Part shown: in pieces, positions 13,354 to 17,962 of the stretch
Numbering within the stretch: position 1 is the stretch's first letter
How the letters are laid out: every line of letters begins with the position of its first letter
Assembly (NCBI GenBank): GCA_937967425.1
Contig: CALBST010000135.1
Location: forward strand, 1-17,962
DNA from: an uncultured Caulobacteraceae bacterium
Lineage (GTDB): Bacteria > Pseudomonadota > Alphaproteobacteria > Caulobacterales > TH1-2
Direction of reading: 5' to 3'
DNA: 17,962 nt
Notes under the pieces: generated by a model
Databases searched by the model: none
Told to the model about the DNA's origin: nothing
The model's input: the letters and a program-made list of their open reading frames with translations, nothing else
Program-made: the position numbers and the translations under genes

Positions 13354-14664
13354 ATGCTCGCGGACAAAGATCGCATCTTCCTGAACCTCTACGGCCGACA
13401 CGGCGCCGATCTGGAGAGCGCGAAGAAGCGCGGCGCCTGGAACGGCACCGCAGACATGATCGCGGCTGGCCGGGATTGGATCATCGCCAATGTGAAGGAG
13501 AGCGGCTTGCGCGGCCGTGGCGGCGCGGGCTTCCCGACCGGCTTGAAGTGGTCGTTCATGCCGAAAGAGGTGAAGGATCGGCCGCACTATCTCGTCGTCA
13601 ACGCCGACGAGTCGGAGCCGGGCACCTGCAAAGACCGCGACATGATGCGCCACGATCCGCATCTGCTGATCGAAGGCTGCCTCATCGCGTCGTTCGCGAT
13701 GCAGGCGCATACCTGCTACATCTATATTCGTGGCGAGTACGTTGCTGAGCGCGAAGCCATGGAGCGCGCGATCAAGGAAGCGTATGAGGCCAAGCTCATC
13801 GGCAAGAACAACGTGCATGGCTGGGATTTCGATCTCTACATGCACCACGGCGCCGGCGCTTACATTTGCGGCGAAGAAACCGCGCTGTTGGAAAGTCTCG
13901 AAGGCAAGAAGGGCCAGCCGCGCCTGAAGCCGCCATTCCCGGCGAACGTCGGCCTCTATGGCTGCCCGACGACGGTGAACAACGTCGAATCGATTGCCGT
14001 GGTGCCAACCATCTTGCGCCGCGGCGCCAAGTGGTTCGCGAGCTTCGGGCGTCCCAATAACGCCGGCACCAAGGTGTTCTGCATCTCCGGCCACGTGAAC
14101 AAGCCGTGCAACGTCGAAGAGGCGATGAGCATTCCGCTGAAGCAGCTCATCGAAGAACATTGCGGCGGCGTTCGCGGCGGCTGGGGCAATCTGAAAGCGG
14201 TGATCCCGGGCGGTTCGTCGGTGCGGATGATCACGGCGGAAGAGTCCGAAACCATGCTTATGGATTTCGACGCGCTCTCAGCCGCGCCGCACCGCTCAGG
14301 CCTCGGCACGGCAGCGGTCATCGTGATGGATCAATCCACCGACATGATCCGCGCGATTGCACGCATTGCGTACTTCTACAAGCACGAGAGCTGCGGCCAG
14401 TGCACGCCGTGCCGTGAAGGCACCGGCTGGATGTGGCGCGTGCTTGAGCGCATGGCGAAAGGTGAAGCGGATCACAGCGAGATCGATTTACTGCTGGACG
14501 TGGCGGGGCAAGTGGAAGGGCACACGATTTGCGCTCTCGGCGATGCCGCCGCATGGCCGATCCAGGGGTTGATCCGCTGCTTCCGCGGCGAGATCGAACA
14601 ACGCATCGATCGCTACCGCGCCGCTAAAGGCGTGCATCAAGTGCGCGCCGTGGCGGCTGAGTGA
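13354..14664 (+). CDS. nuoF: NADH-quinone oxidoreductase subunit F (NADH-binding)
   Basis: This 436-residue subunit (51 kDa homologue) oxidises NADH using FMN and passes electrons to cluster N3. Visible motifs are the NADH/FMN-binding [13 protein letters not shown] (54-66), [14 protein letters not shown] (83-96), [14 protein letters not shown] (171-184) and the N3 cluster ligands in SCGQCTPC (Cys347, 350, 353) with Cys393 in TICALG. GAGG at 13343-13346 lies 7 nt upstream of the ATG. The stop overlaps the yciI-like start. Length is normal. Confidence 0.98.
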   Translation: MLADKDRIFLNLYGRHGADLESAKKRGAWNGTADMIAAGRDWIIANVKESGLRGRGGAGFPTGLKWSFMPKEVKDRPHYLVVNADESEPGTCKDRDMMRHDPHLLIEGCLIASFAMQAHTCYIYIRGEYVAEREAMERAIKEAYEAKLIGKNNVHGWDFDLYMHHGAGAYICGEETALLESLEGKKGQPRLKPPFPANVGLYGCPTTVNNVESIAVVPTILRRGAKWFASFGRPNNAGTKVFCISGHVNKPCNVEEAMSIPLKQLIEEHCGGVRGGWGNLKAVIPGGSSVRMITAEESETMLMDFDALSAAPHRSGLGTAAVIVMDQSTDMIRAIARIAYFYKHESCGQCTPCREGTGWMWRVLERMAKGEADHSEIDLLLDVAGQVEGHTICALGDAAAWPIQGLIRCFRGEIEQRIDRYRAAKGVHQVRAVAAE

Positions 14665-14963
14665 TGAAACACTTCCTGCTTATCTACGACTACGCGCCGG
14701 ATTGGATGGAAAAGCGTGGCGCCGTGCGTCCCGCGCATCTCGAACTCGCGCGCGCCGCTGCTGATCGCGGCGAGCTTCAGCTCGGCGGCGCCGTGCCTAG
14801 CGGTGATCCGGCCTTCGGCCTGCTGTTGTTCAGATCCGAAACGCCACAGATCGCGGAAGAATTCGCCCGAGCCGATCCGTATGTGAGCCAGGGCGTCGTC
14901 GCCAAATGGCGCGTGTGCGAGTGGATCACGGTGGTGGGCGAGGGCGCGCTCACGCAGGTCTGA
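14664..14963 (+). CDS. YciI-like (YCII domain) protein
   Basis: This 99-residue protein has the ferredoxin-like YCII fold pattern: [13 protein letters not shown] at the N-terminus, RPAHLEL with His25, LQLGGAVPSG (39-47) and ADPYVSQGVVAKWRVCEW (70-87) with Asp71. His and Asp are the putative active-site residues of the family, whose reactions are mostly unknown. The start ATG shares a base with the nuoF stop (TGATG); a GTG 3 nt earlier would also fit. It is therefore coupled to nuoF. A hairpin follows 11 nt after its stop, so the first nuo transcript may end here in part. Confidence 0.88.
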   Translation: MKHFLLIYDYAPDWMEKRGAVRPAHLELARAAADRGELQLGGAVPSGDPAFGLLLFRSETPQIAEEFARADPYVSQGVVAKWRVCEWITVVGEGALTQV

Positions 14964-14974
14964 GCCCGAACGAA

Positions 14975-15000
14975 AGCGGAGCGGCTTTCACCGCTCCGCT
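14975..15000. terminator. Strong hairpin after yciI, possible terminator
   Basis: AGCGGAGCGG (14975-14984) pairs perfectly with CCGCTCCGCT (14991-15000) around the 6-nt loop CTTTCA. On the minus strand the stem is followed by TTTCGTTC, so it better suits termination of the small minus-strand gene that ends at 15027. On the plus strand it could attenuate transcription between yciI and nuoG. Confidence 0.55.
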
Positions 15001-15026
15001 CCATTCGTTCGCACTGTCGGCAGCGC

Positions 15027-15173
15027 TTACTGGCGCTGTTCGCGACGTTCGCGTTCGATGCGATCTTGTTCGCGCTCGGGGCGCTCCATGTCTTCACGTT
15101 CGCGATCGGGATTCGGACGTCCCGGTTGTGCTTGGCGTGGGTCGTTTTGTTGCTGTTGTTGGTTGTTCGGCAT
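15027..15173 (-). CDS. Small Gln/Arg/Glu-rich hypothetical protein
   Basis: This 48-residue protein lies opposite to the nuo operon in the gap before nuoG. The start at 15173 is preferred: GGAG lies 9 nt upstream and the sequence from MPNNQQQQQNDP on looks like a coherent disordered protein. It has a Gln/Asn/Pro-rich first half, then alternating Arg/Glu (DREREDMERPEREQDRIERERREQRQ is split here as DREREDMERP and EREQDRIERERREQRQ). An in-frame ATG at 15323 would give 98 residues but adds unconvincing sequence. Function is unknown. The gene ends just before a hairpin. Low-complexity composition in GC-rich DNA means it could still be a chance ORF. Confidence 0.5.
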   Translation of the reverse strand: MPNNQQQQQNDPRQAQPGRPNPDREREDMERPEREQDRIERERREQRQ

Positions 15174-15415
15174 GAGATAAAGCTCCACTGGTGTCCGCCC
15201 TTGCTGAGACAACAAGGCGAGGCGCTGTCCGTTCCGGCAAAATCGCTGTAATGTCAGCAGCTTAAGTCCATACCGCGGAACCGTGTGCGTTCCGCCGTCG
15301 CAACTCTCGGAACTTGCGAACAATTCTCAGCTAGGCCGCCAGCGCAGCGGACCTTTCGCCCACTTGCGGCGACGCAATAAATCGGTCATTCGCCTCCGCG
15401 AAAGCGGTCAGACTC
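15174..15415. other. Intergenic region upstream of nuoG
   Basis: These 242 nt hold no convincing gene. They separate the small minus-strand ORF from nuoG and must carry any promoter for either. A weak box pair, TTGCGAA at 15314-15320 and GCTAGGCC at 15330-15337, faces nuoG but has only a 9-nt spacer. A strong Shine-Dalgarno sequence before nuoG is absent. Confidence 0.4.
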
Positions 15416-17482
15416 ATGACGAAAATCCTCGTCGACGGCGTAGAAGTCGACGTTCCTCCGGAACTTACCTTGCTGCAGGCGTGCGAAGCCGCCGGCGCCG
15501 AGATTCCGCGCTTTTGTTATCACGAGCGGCTCTCGATCGCCGGCAACTGCCGCATGTGTCTGATCGAAGTGAAAGTCGGCGGCAAGTCAGGCCCAAAGCC
15601 GGTCGCATCGTGCGCGCAGCAGGTGAAGGACCTGCCGCCGCCGCGCGATGATATGCTCAACGAACTCGTCACAAAGAGCGCGACGGTCGACAAGGCGCGC
15701 AAAGGCGTGATGGAGTTCCTGCTGATCAACCACCCGCTCGATTGCCCGATCTGCGACCAGGGCGGCGAGTGCGATCTGCAAGACCAATCCGTCGCCTATG
15801 GCCGCGGCGGTTCGCGCTTCGACGAGAACAAGCGCGCCGTCGAGGAAAAGTTCATGGGCCCGCTGGTGAAGACGGTGATGACGCGTTGCATCCAATGCAC
15901 GCGCTGCGTCCGCTTCGCGACCGAGGTAGCCGGCGTGCCGGAACTCGGCGCCACCGGCCGCGGCGAGGACATGGAAATCACCACCTACCTGGAAGCCTCG
16001 CTCTCGAGCGAGCTTTCGGCCAACGTCATCGATCTCTGCCCCGTCGGCGCGCTCACCTCGAAGCCCTACGCCTTCAACGCGCGCCCCTGGGAGCTGACTA
16101 AGACCGAGACCATCGACGTGATGGACGCGCTTGGCTCCAACATTCGCGTCGATGCGCGTGGCGACGCAGTTTTGCGGGTGCTGCCGCGCGTCAATGAAGA
16201 GATTAACGAAGAGTGGATCTCGGATAAGACACGCTACGCCGAAGATGGCCTCAACCGTCAGCGTCTCGATCGCCCCTACATCCGTGAGAACGGCAAGCTG
16301 CGTGCGGCAAGCTGGGAAGAGGCGCTCGCGCTGACGGCCAAAGTTCTGAGCGGCGACCCCAAGAAGATCGGCGCCATCGCCGGAGATCTCGCCTGCGCTG
16401 AAAGCATGAAGGCGACGCTCGATCTGTTCCGGGCGCTCGGTTCGCCGAACACCGATTGCCGTGCGGACGGCGCCCAGATCGGTGGCGGCGCGCGCCAGGA
16501 ATATCTCTTCAACTCAACCATCGCAGGCATCGACGAAGCCGACGTCATCCTGCTCATCGGCACGAACCCGCGTATCGAAGCGCCGGTGCTGAACGCGCGC
16601 CTGCGCAAGGCGTGGCTGCGCGGGGCGGAGATTGGCGTCGTCGGCGAAGCGGCCGATCTTACTTACAAGTACGCCCATATCGGCGCCGGCCCGCAATCGC
16701 TCGGCCAACTCGGCGCCTTCGGCGACAAACTGAAAGCTGCGCAGAAGCCGATGGTGATTGTCGGCAGCGGCGCAGTCGCACGCGCTGACGGCGGCACTGT
16801 TCTTCGCGCAGCGGGTAAACTCGCTGCGGGCCTCAGCAAAGACGGCTGGAACGCCTTTAATGTGCTGCACACGGCCGCATCGCGCGTCGCCGGTCTTGAT
16901 CTCGGCTTCCTGCCGGGCGAGGGCGGCAAGAACGCAAGCGACATGCTGAAGGGCGGGCTCGACGTCCTCGTTCTGCTCGGCGTCGACGAAGTCGCACTCC
17001 CGAGCGCCGGCACGATCATTTATATCGGCACGCACGGTGACGCTGGCGCGCACCGCGCTGACATCATCCTGCCGGGCGCGGCCTACACCGAGAAAGACGC
17101 GACCTGGGTCAACACCGAAGGCCGCGTGCAATACGGCCGCCGGGCGACGTTTCCAAAGGGCGAGGGCAAAGAGGATTGGACGATCCTGCGCGCGCTCTCG
17201 GCTGTCCTTGGCAAGACGCTGCCGTATGACTCGCTGCTGGCGTTGCGCCAAAAGATGATCGCCGATCACCCGACCTTCGGTCAGGTCGACTACGCGCCCG
17301 GCGCCGCCGATGGCGCGGGCTTCGATGCCGCTAGGATTGGCGTAGACGGCCAGGTCTCGAACGATCCGTTCAAATCGCCGGTCACGGACTTCTATCTGAC
17401 CAATCCGATCGCGCGCGCGTCGAAGACGATGGCCGAGTGCTCACGGCTTCGCGCTCAAGCTCACAAGGTGGCTGCGGAATGA
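15416..17482 (+). CDS. nuoG: NADH-quinone oxidoreductase subunit G
   Basis: This 688-residue subunit (75 kDa homologue) carries three iron-sulfur clusters in its N-terminal domain. Cys34, 45, 48 and 66 fit the [2Fe-2S] cluster N1b. His106, Cys110, 113 and 119 ([14 protein letters not shown]) fit N5. Cys158, 161, 164 and 208 fit N4. The rest is the molybdopterin-oxidoreductase-like domain, which binds no cofactor in this family. The extra N7 cluster cysteines of the E. coli type are not apparent, and the length agrees with mitochondrial and alphaproteobacterial homologues. The start matches the family beginning [10 protein letters not shown]. The stop overlaps nuoH by 4 nt. Confidence 0.98.
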   Translation: MTKILVDGVEVDVPPELTLLQACEAAGAEIPRFCYHERLSIAGNCRMCLIEVKVGGKSGPKPVASCAQQVKDLPPPRDDMLNELVTKSATVDKARKGVMEFLLINHPLDCPICDQGGECDLQDQSVAYGRGGSRFDENKRAVEEKFMGPLVKTVMTRCIQCTRCVRFATEVAGVPELGATGRGEDMEITTYLEASLSSELSANVIDLCPVGALTSKPYAFNARPWELTKTETIDVMDALGSNIRVDARGDAVLRVLPRVNEEINEEWISDKTRYAEDGLNRQRLDRPYIRENGKLRAASWEEALALTAKVLSGDPKKIGAIAGDLACAESMKATLDLFRALGSPNTDCRADGAQIGGGARQEYLFNSTIAGIDEADVILLIGTNPRIEAPVLNARLRKAWLRGAEIGVVGEAADLTYKYAHIGAGPQSLGQLGAFGDKLKAAQKPMVIVGSGAVARADGGTVLRAAGKLAAGLSKDGWNAFNVLHTAASRVAGLDLGFLPGEGGKNASDMLKGGLDVLVLLGVDEVALPSAGTIIYIGTHGDAGAHRADIILPGAAYTEKDATWVNTEGRVQYGRRATFPKGEGKEDWTILRALSAVLGKTLPYDSLLALRQKMIADHPTFGQVDYAPGAADGAGFDAARIGVDGQVSNDPFKSPVTDFYLTNPIARASKTMAECSRLRAQAHKVAAE

Positions 17483-17962
17483 ACCCGGCTGCCGACTACG
17501 TTCCGCTGATCGCGCTCCCGGTCGAATGGGAGTGGGCGCTGATGAAGACGGGCCAGATCCTGGCCATCTGCATCCTGCTGCTGATCTCGCTCGCGTTCCT
17601 GCTGCTGTTCGACCGCAAAGTCTGGGCGGCGGTGCAATTGCGCAAAGGCCCGAACGTCGTCGGTCCGTTTGGTCTGCTTCAATCCTTCGCGGACTTCTTC
17701 AAGTTCGTATTCAAGGAAATCGTCATCCCGGCGGGCGCGAACAAGACCGTCTTCATCCTCGCGCCGCTGCTGACGTTTGTGCTCGCGTTCATTGGCTGGG
17801 CGGTTGTGCCGTGGGGGCCGGGGATTGTGATCGCCGACTTGAATGTCGGCATTCTCTACCTGTTCGCGATCAGCTCGCTCGGCGTGTACGGCATCATCAT
17901 GGGCGGCTGGGCTTCGAACTCGAAGTATCCGTTCCTCGGCGGCCTGCGCTCCGCCGCGCAGA
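17479..17962 (+). CDS. nuoH: NADH-quinone oxidoreductase subunit H (partial, 3' end outside window)
   Basis: The first 161 residues are present; the gene runs off the window. NuoH is the multi-helix membrane subunit joining the peripheral arm to the proton-pumping arm. Helices are visible near 23-44, 89-111 and 122-144. Between the first two lies the conserved amphipathic part [18 protein letters not shown] (45-62) and [15 protein letters not shown] (66-80), which lines the quinone channel entrance. It starts in an ATGA overlap with nuoG, so it is translationally coupled. Confidence 0.98.
   Translation, partial: MNPAADYVPLIALPVEWEWALMKTGQILAICILLLISLAFLLLFDRKVWAAVQLRKGPNVVGPFGLLQSFADFFKFVFKEIVIPAGANKTVFILAPLLTFVLAFIGWAVVPWGPGIVIADLNVGILYLFAISSLGVYGIIMGGWASNSKYPFLGGLRSAAQ

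Noticed and set aside
13138..14160. Minus-strand open frame of 340 codons opposite nuoF
   Set aside because: Same reason: antisense to a conserved subunit, with composition typical of a third-position GC shadow.
15283..15651. Plus-strand open frame overlapping the start of nuoG
   Set aside because: It is out of frame with nuoG, lacks a ribosome-binding site and encodes an Arg-rich shadow product.

Overview
The window looks like chromosomal DNA of a GC-rich alphaproteobacterium, most likely in or near Caulobacterales/Hyphomonadaceae. Support comes from the alphaproteobacterial type of complex I operon, encoded CCA ends on all four tRNAs, and a promoter resembling the Caulobacter housekeeping consensus upstream of tRNA-Asp. 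The taxon is an inference from gene content; no rRNA or other marker is present.

Region 1 (1-8340) is a mixed housekeeping stretch. It opens with the acidic C-terminal tip of single-stranded DNA-binding protein. Then come a Tat-exported DUF4253 protein and a YhbW/MsnO8-type flavin monooxygenase. On the minus strand follow tRNA-Glu, a DUF192 lipoprotein and tRNA-Pro. A 2,4-dienoyl-CoA-reductase-like SDR ends at a strong hairpin facing two paralogous glycine-zipper lipoproteins and a CaiB-type CoA transferase on the minus strand. Divergent from the transferase are a GFA-family zinc protein and a potassium channel with a C-terminal zinc ribbon. The channel's stop codon lies inside the following tRNA-Val gene. 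An Ivy-like lipoprotein and tRNA-Asp close the region.

Region 2 (8564-17962) is the NADH:quinone oxidoreductase (complex I) operon: nuoA, nuoB, nuoC, nuoD, nuoE, nuoF, nuoG and the start of nuoH. Together these encode most of the peripheral arm (NuoB-G) and membrane subunits NuoA and NuoH. Most junctions are 1-4 nt stop/start overlaps. Four non-subunit genes are built into this chain by the same overlaps: a three-helix membrane protein and an NTF2/SnoaL-like protein between nuoD and nuoE, a two-helix membrane protein between nuoE and nuoF, and a YciI-like protein after nuoF. A roughly 450 nt gap with a hairpin and a small opposite-strand gene separates yciI from nuoG.

The most striking feature is a four-helix-bundle (S23/23S-IVP family) gene between nuoA and nuoB. 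It is flanked by 26-bp imperfect inverted repeats (20 of 26 matching) and is visibly lower in GC than its neighbours. Its right end supplies the Shine-Dalgarno sequence, the start codon (TAATG overlap) and the first ten codons of the present nuoB. It therefore appears to be a small inserted element that has taken over translation initiation of an essential-type complex I subunit.
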